Assembly: GCF_000522985.1 (NCBI RefSeq)
Contig: NZ_CP007128.1
Coordinates: forward strand, 910,220 to 974,219
Reading direction: 5' to 3'
Length of the DNA: 64,000 nt
From: Gemmatirosa kalamazoonensis
GTDB taxonomy: Bacteria > Gemmatimonadota > Gemmatimonadetes > Gemmatimonadales > Gemmatimonadaceae
Part shown: in pieces, positions 7,559-16,216 of the stretch
How the letters are laid out: each line of letters opens with the position of its first letter
Numbering within the stretch: position 1 is the first letter of the stretch
Notes under the pieces: generated by a model
Told to the model about the DNA's origin: nothing
Database searches by the model: none
What the model saw: the letters and a program-made list of their open reading frames with translations, nothing else
Program-made: the position numbers and the translations under genes

Positions 7559-10139
7559 GCCGCCGGCGGGCGGCGCTCGCCGGCACGTTCGGCACGCTCG
7601 CCCTCGCGGCGGCGCGCCCGGCGACGGCGCGCGCCGCGCCGCCCGACGACCCCAGTTGCTCGGCGTCCGTGTCGCGTGCCCCGCGACGGTGGGCGGCGCC
7701 GCTCGACCGCGTGGTGAGGCTCCCGGCGCGGGCGAGCACGCTGCGCGACGCGCTCGCCCGGCTGTCGGAGGCGGCGCGCTTCCGCCTGTCGTACGCGGCC
7801 GAGCTGCTGCCGCTCGACCACCGCGTGTGCCCGCCGGCGGACGCGCTGCCGGCTGGCGACGCGCTCGTCGCGCTGCTCGGCGCCACGGCGGTGGAGCCGG
7901 TGGTCGTCGCCGACGACCAGGTGGTGCTCGCGCCGGCGGCGCCCGACGCGGCACAGACGGGGCCCGCCGCGTCGGGCCCCGCGCGCCCCGCACGCGCGGT
8001 GGGGCATCTCGCGCGCGTGCTCGTGACGGGGAGTCCGGACGCGATCGAGCGCGGGACGCCGACGGCGCGCGACGTCGTCCCCGGCAGCGACGTGGAGACG
8101 CGCGGCGGCGATGCGCTCGCGAGCGCGCTCGACGGCGTGCCCGGCGCGTGGCTCTGGTCGCGGTCGCCGACGTCGCTGCTCGCGCACTACGGCAGCCTGC
8201 GCGGCGCGAGCTCGTTCGGCGTCAGCGCGCCGAAGGTCTACGTGGACGGGGTCGAGGCGGCGAACCCGCTGCTCGTCGCCGGGCTCGCGCCGGAGACGAT
8301 CGACCACGTGACGGTGCTGCGCGGGCCGCAGGGCGCGGCGCTCTACGGCGCGGACGCGATCGGCGGCGTCATCGAGGTGACGACGCGTCACGACGGCGTG
8401 GCCGAGGACGCGCCGCGCTTCCAGATCCGGAGCGACGTCGGCCCGACGCGGAGCGACTTCGGCGCGGGCGTCATCGGCCAGCGGCACGCGCTGCTGCTGC
8501 GCGCCGGGTCGCCGACGCGCTCCGCCGGGCTCTCGGTGTCGCTCGCCTCGCTCGGCGACTTCGTGCCGAACGGGTCGAGCCGGGAGGCGTCGGCACACGG
8601 CGACGCGCGGGTCATCGGCCGCTTCGGCGCGATCGCGCTCACCGCGCGGCTGTTCGACAAGTCCGCCGGCGCCTCGCCGAGCCCGCTCCTCGCCGGCCTC
8701 GCCGCGACGGCCGGCCCGAGCGCGGGCAGCGCGGCCATGCGCTCGTGGCGCGCTGCCCCGGACGGGCGCGGCGCGTCCGCCGAGTCGCACGAGACGCTCG
8801 GGCAGTCGCCGGTGGGGGGGGCGCCCGACTCGCGCTCGACTCGACGGCGCTGCAGTCGGTGCGCGAGTACACGTTAGGCGCGACGGGCACGCTGGCGACG
8901 AGCGGGCGGTGGACGCCGCAGGCCGTCGTCGGCCTCGACGGCTACCGGCTGTCGGGCCCCGCCGCGGCGGGCGCGGGCGCGCCGTTCGTGTCGGCCGCCG
9001 ACTCGGCGCTGCGCGCGGCGCGCGGCGCCGCCGACCGCCTCACGGTCCGCGTGACCGACGTGGGCCGCTTCGGCGACGACGTCGCGGCGGCGACGGTGAC
9101 GCTGTCGGCCGAGCACAGCGCGCTCCGCGAGGCGACGTGGAGCGATGCCGTGCTGCCTAACGGCTCGCTCGATCCGGTGGCCGAGGCGTGGCGCCAGAGC
9201 ACGGGCCTCGTCGCGCAGACGAGCGTCGCGTACCACGGCGTGCTGTTCGCCACCGGCGGCGTGCGCTTCGAGCGCGACGCGGGCTACGGCACGTCGAGCA
9301 CGCTCGCGGCGCTGCCGTCGCTCGGCGTGTCGGTGGTGCGGACGCTCGGCGGCGCGACGCTGAAGCTGCGCTCCGCGTACGGCAAGGCGATCCGCCCGGC
9401 GCGCGCGACGTACGGGACGGTCGCGTCGATCCTGCCGCTGGAGGCCGAGACGCAGTCGGGGATCGAGACGGGTGCCGACCTGGCGTGGGGGCGCACGCTG
9501 TCGCTGCGCGCAACGCGCTTCGACCAACGGGTGACGAACCTCGTGCAGCCCGTGCTCGCGCTCGGGACGCCGGTGGCCGGCGCGGCGGCCGGGATCCCGA
9601 CGGCGCGGCGGGCGGTGCTCGTGAACGCGGGCGAGATCGCGAACCGCGGCTGGGAGCTCGACGCGACGGCGCGCGCCGGGCGCCTGTCGTTAGGCGGCAC
9701 GCTGTCGCTGGTCGACAGCCGCGTCACGCGCGTGGCCGACGGCGCGATGTCGGGCGGCGCGCTGCAGGCGGGTGATCGCATGCTCGACGTGCCGGCGCGC
9801 ACGGCGACGCTGTCGCTCGGCTGGACGGCGCCGCGGTGGTCGTTCTCGACGGGGCTCGCGCACGCGGCGGACTGGGTGGACTACGATCGGCTGGCGCTGA
9901 CGCGCGACCTGCTCGCGGGGGTGCTGGTGCAGCCGGTGGTCGGGTCGCGGCTGCGCGCCTATCGGGTGACGTACGACGGGGTGACGCGGCTGCGGGCGAG
10001 CGTGTCGCGGGAGCTGCCGCACGGGTTCGGGCTGACGGTGGCGGGGGAGAATCTGCTGGACCGCCAGCGGGGGGAGCCGGACGACGCGACGGTGGTGCCG
10101 GGGCGGTCGGTCACGCTCGGGGTGCGGGCGCGGTTCTGA
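7555..10139 (+). pseudogene. TonB-dependent receptor with STN domain, single-base frameshift
   Basis: Translation from GTG 7555 gives a signal peptide, then a secretin/TonB short N-terminal domain (LDRVVRLPARASTLRDALARL...). A plug domain follows (VLRGPQGAALYGADAIGGVIEV) and the barrel begins. The frame is lost in a run of eight G at 8814-8821. The barrel continues in the neighbouring frame (REYTLGATGTL... to the C-terminal SVTLGVRARF at 10139), and the terminal aromatic residue is the usual barrel end. One additional G restores a single 861-residue receptor. The STN domain and the FecR gene directly upstream make it the outer-membrane sensor of this signalling set. The lesion may be phase variation, true decay or a sequencing error. 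Confidence 0.85.
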
Positions 10140-10155
10140 CGGGGGGACGAATCAC

Positions 10156-10566
10156 GGCGGGACGCTGCACGGCGGGACGCCGCACGGCGGGACGCTGCAC
10201 GGCGGGACGCCGCACGGCGGGACGCCGCACGGCGGGACGCCGCACGGCGGGACGCCGCACGGCGGGACGCCGCACGGCGGGACGCCGCACGGCGGGACGC
10301 TGAACGGCGGGATGGATACGGCGGGACGATCGACCGCGGGACGGTCGACGGCGGGCGCGGTACCTAGGTCCCAGGGGGGCTCCCCCCCCTTCGCCCAAGG
10401 TGCTACGCGCCGCTCGAGCGGCCGTACCAATCCGACGCCGGATGGATCCCTCCGAACGCATCCCGATCCGCCCCGTGTCCATCCCGCCCTTCGACGTCCC
10501 GCTGTCGAACGTCCCGCCGTCAGTCGTCCCGCCGTCAGTCGTCCCGCCGTCGGTCGTCCCGCCCTT
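10156..10566. repeat. Array of 15-bp repeats with inverted counterpart (family G15); fills a 427-bp gene-free stretch
   Basis: About ten near-identical tandem copies of GGCGGGACGCCGCAC (some with CTG for CCG) run from 10156 to 10305, then decay to 10356. From 10481 to 10566 about six 15-mers of the opposite sense (GTCCCGCCGTCAGTC type) follow. The two arms can pair, making one very large hairpin. The space between arms (10355-10410) holds a second dispersed element also present at 26.3 kb. Translated frames give only monotonous arginine-rich repeats. I see no gene in 10140-10566. It separates the receptor gene from the convergent cyclodeaminase gene. Confidence 0.85.
10355..10410. repeat. Dispersed element K, copy 1 (GGTACCTAG ... 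GGGGGGCTCCCCCC)
   Basis: About 50 bp are repeated in inverted orientation at 26276-26326. Both share GCGCGGTACCTAG, a tight G6/C6 hairpin, TTCGCCC and a terminal GCTAC/GTAGC. This copy lies in the centre of the 15-bp repeat array, so it is nested. Confidence 0.75.
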
Positions 10567-11496
10567 TTAGTCCCGCCGTTCCGCCGCCAGTACCAGCGCC
10601 GCCGCAACGACGTCCTCGACCGCGACCCCGACCGACTTGAACAGCGTCACCTCGTCGCGCCCCGTCCGCCCCGCCCGCTCCCCCGTCAGCACCTCGCCGA
10701 TCTCCGTCGGCTCCCCGCCCGCCGCGATCACGTCGCCCGACTCGCGCGTCGCGGCCACCCGGGAGTCGACGAACAACCGCGCCGTGCGCACGACGTCGTC
10801 GTCGAGCTCACGCCAGTCGGGCCGCGTCGCCCCCACGGCGTTCACGTGCGTCCCCGGCGCGAGCCACGCGCCGCGCAGCACCGGCACCTGCGACGTCGTC
10901 GCCACGAGCACCACGTCCGCGCCGCGCACCGCCGCTTCGGGTGATGCCACGGCGCGCACGCCGTCGCCCATCTCGTCGGCGAACGCGGCCGCGCGATGCG
11001 GGCTCCACACGCGCACCTCGTCGAGCGGCCGCACGAGACGCAGCGCCTCGAGGTGGCTGCGCGCCTGCACGCCGGCGCCGAGGATGCCTAACACACGCGC
11101 GTCGTCGCGCGCGAGCGCGTCGGTGGCGACGGCCGACGCGGCCGCGGTCCGCATCTCCGTGATCAGTCGCCCGTCGAGCACCGCCGCCGGCGCGCCCGTC
11201 TCGGGGTGGAACAGCACGATCACCGCGTGGTGCGTCGGGACGCCGCGGTTCTGCGGGTAGAACGTCACGAGCTTCGCGCCTAACGCCTCGCCCGTGTACG
11301 CCGGCATCGACCCGAGAAAGCCGGCGTGGTCGGCGACCGGCACCACCGTGCGAATGGGCTGCATCACGCGGCCGGCGGAGAGCGCGGCCAGCGCGTCGCG
11401 GATCGCGGGCACGAGCGCGTCCATGCGCAGCATGCGGCGGACGGCGTCCTCGTCGAGCAGGGGGATCGAAGGCATGGCGGGCGATGGAGCGTTCAC
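10567..11496 (-). CDS. Ornithine cyclodeaminase / mu-crystallin family dehydrogenase
   Basis: The 309-residue protein has the family's dimer and substrate domain (MPAYTGEALGAKLVTFYPQN, HHAVIVLFHPETGAPAAVLDG). A Rossmann domain follows, with GILGAGVQARSHLEAL as the nucleotide loop, then VDSRVAATRESGD and TLFKSVGVAVED near the end. Members are NAD-dependent ornithine cyclodeaminases, alanine or lysine dehydrogenases, or ketimine reductases. The substrate cannot be fixed here. The GTG at 11496 gives full length, and ATG at 11475 is an alternative start. TATGAT near 11527-11532 on the reverse strand may be its -10 box. Confidence 0.9.
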   Translation of the reverse strand: MNAPSPAMPSIPLLDEDAVRRMLRMDALVPAIRDALAALSAGRVMQPIRTVVPVADHAGFLGSMPAYTGEALGAKLVTFYPQNRGVPTHHAVIVLFHPETGAPAAVLDGRLITEMRTAAASAVATDALARDDARVLGILGAGVQARSHLEALRLVRPLDEVRVWSPHRAAAFADEMGDGVRAVASPEAAVRGADVVLVATTSQVPVLRGAWLAPGTHVNAVGATRPDWRELDDDVVRTARLFVDSRVAATRESGDVIAAGGEPTEIGEVLTGERAGRTGRDEVTLFKSVGVAVEDVVAAALVLAAERRD

Positions 11497-11634
11497 GAGC
11501 GGCGGAGTGCGGCGCGACGGCCGGTATCATACTCGACACGACGGGATCTTGACCGCCTCCGGAGCGGGGCGCAGCGTAGTCCGATCGCGGCCGTCGCCCG
11601 CGACCATTGGGTGGACCGCTGCACGGAGGGACGC

Positions 11635-12645
11635 ATGAGCGCGGCTGCCATTCGCGGACTCGCCGCGGTGCTCGGTGCCGCGCTCGGCCTCGGCGGAGCG
11701 CGGCTCTACCATCACGGCCAGAGCGCCGTCGATCTCGCGCGCGAGTCGCGCACGATGGAGAAGATCGGGGAGCACGCTCCCCTGCTCCGCGTGGGGGCCG
11801 CGCGCGACATCGCCGAGTCGCTCGCGATCGCGTTCGCGCCGACGATCCCCGTGGCGCCCATGCGGCCGGGCGACTCGACGAAGCCTGCCAGGGTACCCCC
11901 GCCCGAGCGCCCGCTGTACCGGCGGTGGCCGCTCGACTCGATGCGTGCGGATCTGCTCCGCTCCGCCGCGGCGGCGCGCGACTCGGCGGAACGCGCTGCC
12001 GCGGCGTCCGATCTCGCGGGCGCCATCGCGCACACGGTGCCGTCGACGCTGTGGCAGGGGCGCAAGTATCTCGTCAGCGTGTACGTCGCGCGCGGCGACA
12101 CAGCGATGGACACCGCGCTCGTGCGACGCCAGGAAGCGATGCTGGGGACGCGGCTGTTCACGCGCACGCTGGCGCGGGTGCCGCGGCACATGTTCGTGGA
12201 CCTCGAGGTCGACAACGGCGACACGACGGCGTTCACGGTCTGGCGCTCGCAGCAGAACGTGACCCGCAACGTCGAGGCGGACTCCTCGCGCCGCCCGGCC
12301 CGCGGCGACTACGCCACGTGGGCGTGGTCCATCATGCCGCGCGCGAGCGGCGACCATCAGCTCAACTTCATCATCCGCCGCGTCGACTCGCTCCCGGGCG
12401 GCCGCGCCGACACCACGACGTATCCCGAGAAGGTGCCGGTGCACGTGCGCGTGAACCCGCTGTACTACGGCGTGCAGGTCGCCGGGCTGGCCGTCACGCA
12501 CTGGACGTGGCCCACGGCGGGCGGGCTCGCCGGCGTGTTCCTGACGTGGTCGCAGCAGCGGCGGCGGAAGAACAAGCCAGGGCTCCTCGACCTCCTGCGC
12601 CGCGCCGCCGGCGTGGTGGGCACGCCGAAGGGGACGGCGCCGTAG
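11635..12645 (+). CDS. Membrane-anchored protein of unknown function
   Basis: The ATG at 11635 follows a GGAGGG ribosome-binding site. The 336-residue product has an N-terminal hydrophobic segment (AAVLGAALGLGGARLY) and a second one near residues 285-310 (GVQVAGLAVTHWTWPTAGGLAGVFLTW). A basic cytoplasmic tail follows (QQRRRKNKPG). The region between is alanine/arginine-rich helix at first and then beta-rich, and should lie in the periplasm. I recognise no domain. It is monocistronic between two genes of opposite orientation. Confidence 0.75.
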   Translation: MSAAAIRGLAAVLGAALGLGGARLYHHGQSAVDLARESRTMEKIGEHAPLLRVGAARDIAESLAIAFAPTIPVAPMRPGDSTKPARVPPPERPLYRRWPLDSMRADLLRSAAAARDSAERAAAASDLAGAIAHTVPSTLWQGRKYLVSVYVARGDTAMDTALVRRQEAMLGTRLFTRTLARVPRHMFVDLEVDNGDTTAFTVWRSQQNVTRNVEADSSRRPARGDYATWAWSIMPRASGDHQLNFIIRRVDSLPGGRADTTTYPEKVPVHVRVNPLYYGVQVAGLAVTHWTWPTAGGLAGVFLTWSQQRRRKNKPGLLDLLRRAAGVVGTPKGTAP

Positions 12646-12648
12646 CCG

Positions 12649-13188
12649 CTACGCGCCGGCCGGGGGCACGCCGTCGAGCATCTCCCGGATCTGGTCGGCG
12701 TGCCGCGCCGCGTGCGCGCCGATGAACGCGATCCACTCGTAGCCGGTGAGGTCACCGAGCGCCGGGTGCGGCGCCGATACCTCGCCGAGCGCGAGCCCGT
12801 CGCCACGCGCGACGACGTCCCTGAACGCGCGACGCGCGTCGTCGAGGTCGTCCCACACCTGCGCCGGGTCGGTGCCGCGCGGCTCCGCCGCCTCGAACGT
12901 CACGAACCGCTTCGTGCGGTCGAGGGCGCGCTGCGCGGCGCGGGTCGGCAGGATCGGCGTGCTCTCGCGCTCCGGTGGCAGCGCGCGCGCCTGCTCCATG
13001 AGCGCGGCCAGCCGCTGCGTCACGCGCCGCTCCACGATCGCCACGTGGTGCACGACCTCCGCCGGCGACCACCGCTCCGGCGTCGGACGCTCGGCGCGGC
13101 GCCCGGCCGGCACGGCGTCGAACGCCGCGCGCAGCGCCGCGGTCTGCGCGTCGACGTACTGCAGCAGCTCGGCGATCCGCGGATGCAT
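12649..13188 (-). CDS. DinB-family protein (four-helix putative metal-dependent enzyme)
   Basis: The 179-residue protein has the DinB/YfiT pattern. Its first metal-histidine motif is WSPAEVVHHVAIVERR, and C-terminal GAHAARHADQI supplies the other two histidines. Known relatives are thiol S-transferases that use bacillithiol or mycothiol and uncharacterised damage-induced proteins. The substrate is unknown. It stands in the same orientation as a second DinB-like gene 30 nt upstream, so the two are probably co-transcribed, although they share little beyond the fold. Confidence 0.85.
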   Translation of the reverse strand: MHPRIAELLQYVDAQTAALRAAFDAVPAGRRAERPTPERWSPAEVVHHVAIVERRVTQRLAALMEQARALPPERESTPILPTRAAQRALDRTKRFVTFEAAEPRGTDPAQVWDDLDDARRAFRDVVARGDGLALGEVSAPHPALGDLTGYEWIAFIGAHAARHADQIREMLDGVPPAGA

Positions 13189-13218
13189 GGCGAGCGTCGG
13201 GCCGTCGTCAGGCGACCG

Positions 13219-13713
13219 TCAGGCGGCAGGCCACGCGCCGAGCAGGCGGCGCAGCATCACGAGCTGGCCCACGTGGTACGACGTGTGGTCGGCGACGAGC
13301 AGCACCTCGCGCAGATACGTCTGCCCCGTGCCGCGCGGCGGCGGGATCGTCGCGTGCAGGTCGGGCACCCGCGACGTGTCGACGGCGAGCGCCTCGAGCG
13401 CGGCACGGTCGGCGCGGTAGTCGGCGAGGCTCCGCTCCCACGCCTCGTCCGACGGCGGTGCGGCGTCCTTCGGCCAGTAGTCGTCGGGCCAGTGCGGCTC
13501 GTGGTAGTGCGCGTCGCGACAGAAGTCGAGGATGTCGCGCTGCGTGATGCGCACGTGCTCCACGAGCTCCCACGCCGAGTGCGGGAAGCCGTCGACGCGA
13601 CGGCCGCGCAGCTCGCTCGACAGCCCGGCCACGGCGTCGTCGAACGTCGCGTGCGCCTCGCGCCACGCGAGCGGCCGCGCGACGGCCGCTCGCCACGTCG
13701 CGTCGTCGGCCAT
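13219..13713 (-). CDS. DinB-family protein
   Basis: The 164-residue protein begins MADDATWRAAVARPLAW. It carries HSAWELVEHVRITQRDIL and ADHTSYHVGQLVMLR, the two histidine-bearing helices of DinB_2 proteins that bind a divalent metal. The NYWP-like segment (PDDYWPKDAAPPSDEAW) is common in this branch. Its start lies two bases after the stop of the small frameshifted gene upstream. Substrate unknown. Confidence 0.87.
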   Translation of the reverse strand: MADDATWRAAVARPLAWREAHATFDDAVAGLSSELRGRRVDGFPHSAWELVEHVRITQRDILDFCRDAHYHEPHWPDDYWPKDAAPPSDEAWERSLADYRADRAALEALAVDTSRVPDLHATIPPPRGTGQTYLREVLLVADHTSYHVGQLVMLRRLLGAWPAA

Positions 13714-13715
13714 GG

Positions 13716-13954
13716 CTAACGGACGCGGTCGATGACCTTCTTCAGCTCGTCGGCGAACTCGTCGGCGACGTCGAGCGCGCGATCCACGGCGGTCGCGACC
13801 GGCCGCGGCACCTTCGCGCGCAGCCCGCCGCTCTCCGGCTTCGGCTGGTCGGGCTCCGGCGTCCCCCCCCCGACGCGTCCGCACCGGGCGGCGGCGGCGT
13901 GGGCGGCACGAGTGAGCCGGACGGCTCGTTCGTCGGCTGGGATTCGTCCAACAT
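13716..13954 (-). pseudogene. Small acidic protein gene with single-base frameshift in a G tract
   Basis: From ATG 13954 the frame reads MLDESQPTNEPSGSLVPP and a proline run. It then meets nine C on the + strand at 13863-13871. Downstream, another frame gives a convincing end (PEPDQPKPESGGLRAKVPRP, ALDVADEFADELKKVIDRVR, stop TAG). One additional G joins them into about 79 residues: a disordered proline-rich start and a C-terminal amphipathic helix. No family is recognised. The gene sits 2 nt before the second DinB gene. The lesion is of the same kind as in the receptor gene at 8814. Confidence 0.6.
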
Positions 13955-13985
13955 CGCTCTCTCCTCCGAAAGGCCCGCCGGCAAC

Positions 13986-15353
13986 TTAACGCGCCGCCGA
14001 CTTCGCCGCCGCCTTCGCCGCCGCCTTCGGCGCCGCCCCGCTCTGCGTCAGTCGCCACAGCAGCACCGCGGCGCGCTTCGTCTGCACGCTCAGCATCCGC
14101 AGGTCCGCCGTCTCCTTCTCGGTGTGATCGTCGTGCCCCGACAGTCCCACGCCGTCGATCGCCATCGGGACGATGTGCGCGACGAACGACACGTCGGCCG
14201 CGCCGGCGCGCGACGGGTCCACCGGCCCCACCGGCCAGAAGCCGAGGTCGCGGCTCACTTGGTCGTAGAGCGCGAGCAGGCGACGGTTGCCGTCGGTCGG
14301 CGCCATCGGCGGGTAGCCGTCGTCGAACGCGATCGTCGCCTGTGTGTTCGGCAGATGGCGCGCGACGATCTCGGTCATCGTCTGCTTCGCGCGCGCGAGC
14401 TGCTCCGGCGACAGCGTGCGCAGATCGCCGGTCACCGTCATGCGCTCGGCCACCACGTTCGACTTGCCCGACGCCGAGCCGACGGTGCCGGTGCTGTCGA
14501 TGGCGACCTGCGTGCCGCCTAACGCGACGCCGGGATTGAACGTGAGGTACGGCTCCCTCGACAGCGTCTCGTAGAACGCGGTGAGGATGCGCGCCGTCTC
14601 GTACACCGCACCGGCACCCACCTCCGGCTTGAAGATCTGCGACGAGTGCGCGGGCACGCCGGTCACGTTCAGCGTCCATCCGCCGGCGCCGCGCCGCGAG
14701 ATCACCGCCACGTGCGGATCCCCGGGGCCGTCCTCGAACCCGATCGCCGCCGCGGCGCCCTGCGCGGCATCGATCAGCGTCTTCCGCGCGAGATCGAGCG
14801 GCGCGCCGGAATCCTCCTCGTCACCGTGCATCACGACGACGACGTTCATCTTCTCGAGCACTCCGGCGTCCTTCAGCGCCCGCAGCGCGGCGACGATGAT
14901 CACGTCGCCGCCCTTCATGTCGATGATCCCCGGCCCGCGCGCCGTCGAGTCGTCGAGCCGCGCGAATCTCTGGAACGGGCTGCTCGGCTCGAACACGGTG
15001 TCGAGGTGCCCGATGAGCAGCAGCTTCGGCCCCGGCCCGGGATGCTCGGCCACGAGATGGCCCGCGCGCTTGAACGCCGCACCGTCCACCCATCGCGTGC
15101 GGAAGCCGAGCGCGTCGAGCTGCGCGCGCAGCACGTCGCCCACCTGCCGCACGCCGGCGAAGTTCTGCGTGCCGCTGTTGATGTTCACGATCCGCTCGAG
15201 CAGCGCGAGGTGCTCGGCGTCGTGCGCATCGACCGCACGGACGACGGCGCGCTCGACGGCGTTAGGCGCGGCGGCGTCCTTGGAGACGCGTCCCTGGGCG
15301 GGCACGGCGACGGGCGCGGCCACGAGGGCGAGGGCGAGGAGGCGGTGGCGCAT
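13986..15353 (-). CDS. Secreted M20-family metallopeptidase (glutamate carboxypeptidase-like)
   Basis: The 455-residue protein has a signal peptide (MRHRLLALALVAAPVAVPAQG). M20 zinc ligands follow in LLIGHLDTVF, GPGIIDMKGGD and MHGDEEDSG, where the Glu-Glu pair includes the catalytic base. The lid/dimerisation domain (RRGAGGWTLNVTGVPAHSS) comes next, then GHDDHTEKE near the C-terminus. It should be an exported aminoacylase or carboxypeptidase. The tail is a low-complexity alanine-lysine repeat (KAAAKAAAKSAAR). After the predicted cleavage site it reads QGRVSKDAAAP, a motif also seen in the YncE-like protein at 21152-22210. Confidence 0.92.
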   Translation of the reverse strand: MRHRLLALALVAAPVAVPAQGRVSKDAAAPNAVERAVVRAVDAHDAEHLALLERIVNINSGTQNFAGVRQVGDVLRAQLDALGFRTRWVDGAAFKRAGHLVAEHPGPGPKLLLIGHLDTVFEPSSPFQRFARLDDSTARGPGIIDMKGGDVIIVAALRALKDAGVLEKMNVVVVMHGDEEDSGAPLDLARKTLIDAAQGAAAAIGFEDGPGDPHVAVISRRGAGGWTLNVTGVPAHSSQIFKPEVGAGAVYETARILTAFYETLSREPYLTFNPGVALGGTQVAIDSTGTVGSASGKSNVVAERMTVTGDLRTLSPEQLARAKQTMTEIVARHLPNTQATIAFDDGYPPMAPTDGNRRLLALYDQVSRDLGFWPVGPVDPSRAGAADVSFVAHIVPMAIDGVGLSGHDDHTEKETADLRMLSVQTKRAAVLLWRLTQSGAAPKAAAKAAAKSAAR

Positions 15354-15384
15354 GACCCAATCTAGCGGTGCGCGCGCCGCACGA

Positions 15385-15510
15385 CTCCACGTACGAGTTT
15401 GTATGGGACTGAAGGAGGACTGAAGGAGGACTGAAGAAGGAACCTTTCAAGTGTCCTCCTTCAGTCCCCCTTCAGTCCTTCTTCAGTCCAACGAACACAC
15501 GTACGTGGAG
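15385..15510. repeat. Palindromic element family D, copy 1
   Basis: The element is bounded by CTCCACGTACG and CGTACGTGGAG. Its left arm iterates GGACTGAAGGA-type units three times and its right arm carries the complementary TCCTTCAGTCC units. A second copy with the same ends lies at 36731-36868. It fills the gap between the M20 gene and the lipoprotein gene. Confidence 0.85.
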
Positions 15511-15526
15511 TCCAAACCGGCGCGAC

Positions 15527-15964
15527 TCACGCCTTCACCGGGCAGCTCGCGCCGTCGGCCTTCCGCATGTCGAGGACCTCGAACAGCCGGAAGTAGCGCG
15601 TGCTGCCGCCCATGTGCCCCGCGCCCGCCGGCATGCGCGCGCCGGCGATGCCGCGCACGCGCACGAACACCGGACCCTTCGCGTCGGGCGTCACGATCGC
15701 GGCGAGCGAGTCGCGCTGCCGCATCGCGTCGGCCGTCGGCACCACCCACCACGGCCGGTCGCTCGGGGTGGTGCCGCAGGCGACGAACTCGCTGTGCTCG
15801 AACGGCCAGCGATAGAACCCGACGTACTCGGCCACCGTGTCGACGACCACGCCGCGCGCCGGCTGTGCCGCCGGAGCGAGCGGCGACACCGCCGGCCGGT
15901 GACGAGAGCAGGCGGCGACCAGGACGACCAGGGCGAGCACCAGACGGCGCGACACGCGACTCAT
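15527..15964 (-). CDS. Lipoprotein of unknown function
   Basis: ATG 15964 follows a GGAGAA ribosome-binding site. The 145-residue product opens MSRVSRRLVLALVVLVAACSRH, a lipoprotein signal with VAAC as lipobox. Two more cysteines occur in the mature part (FVACGTTPS and GASCPVKA). The segments YVGFYRWPFEHSEFVAC and STRYFRLFEVLDMRKADG suggest a compact beta fold. No family is recognised. Palindromic elements lie on both sides. Confidence 0.75.
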   Translation of the reverse strand: MSRVSRRLVLALVVLVAACSRHRPAVSPLAPAAQPARGVVVDTVAEYVGFYRWPFEHSEFVACGTTPSDRPWWVVPTADAMRQRDSLAAIVTPDAKGPVFVRVRGIAGARMPAGAGHMGGSTRYFRLFEVLDMRKADGASCPVKA

Positions 15965-16089
15965 GCGGCTTCTCCAGCGAGGATCCGCTGACTTGGACCC
16001 CACGTCGGCATGCGCCGTTCCGCGTGGGCCCTTGGGGCCGCCCCGACGCGCCGCGGTCGGCACCTCAGCCGGGATGCCTCCTCGAGCGT

Positions 16090-16184
16090 GGGACGCGGAT
16101 TTCGCGGAGGCCGCGGATAGATAGGAGACTCGCTCGAGCCTCGGGCCCGCTTCCTATCCCCGTGATCCGCGAAATCCGCGTCCC
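16090..16184. repeat. Palindromic element family F
   Basis: A perfect 19-bp inverted repeat, GGGACGCGGATTTCGCGGA and its complement, bounds a 57-bp centre. The centre contains a weaker inner pair (GATAGATAGG and CCTATC). It lies downstream of the M16 gene pair and upstream of the lipoprotein gene; both are transcribed leftwards. Confidence 0.8.
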
Positions 16185-16216
16185 AACTCGTCGAGCCGTG
16201 CGGGTCGAGCGCGCGC

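Noticed and set aside
10156..10566. CRISPR array or pentapeptide-repeat gene
   Set aside because: The 15-bp units are contiguous without spacers and an inverted arm follows, so it is not CRISPR. The translated frames are monotonous, lack the pentapeptide A(D/N)LxX pattern and have no start signals.
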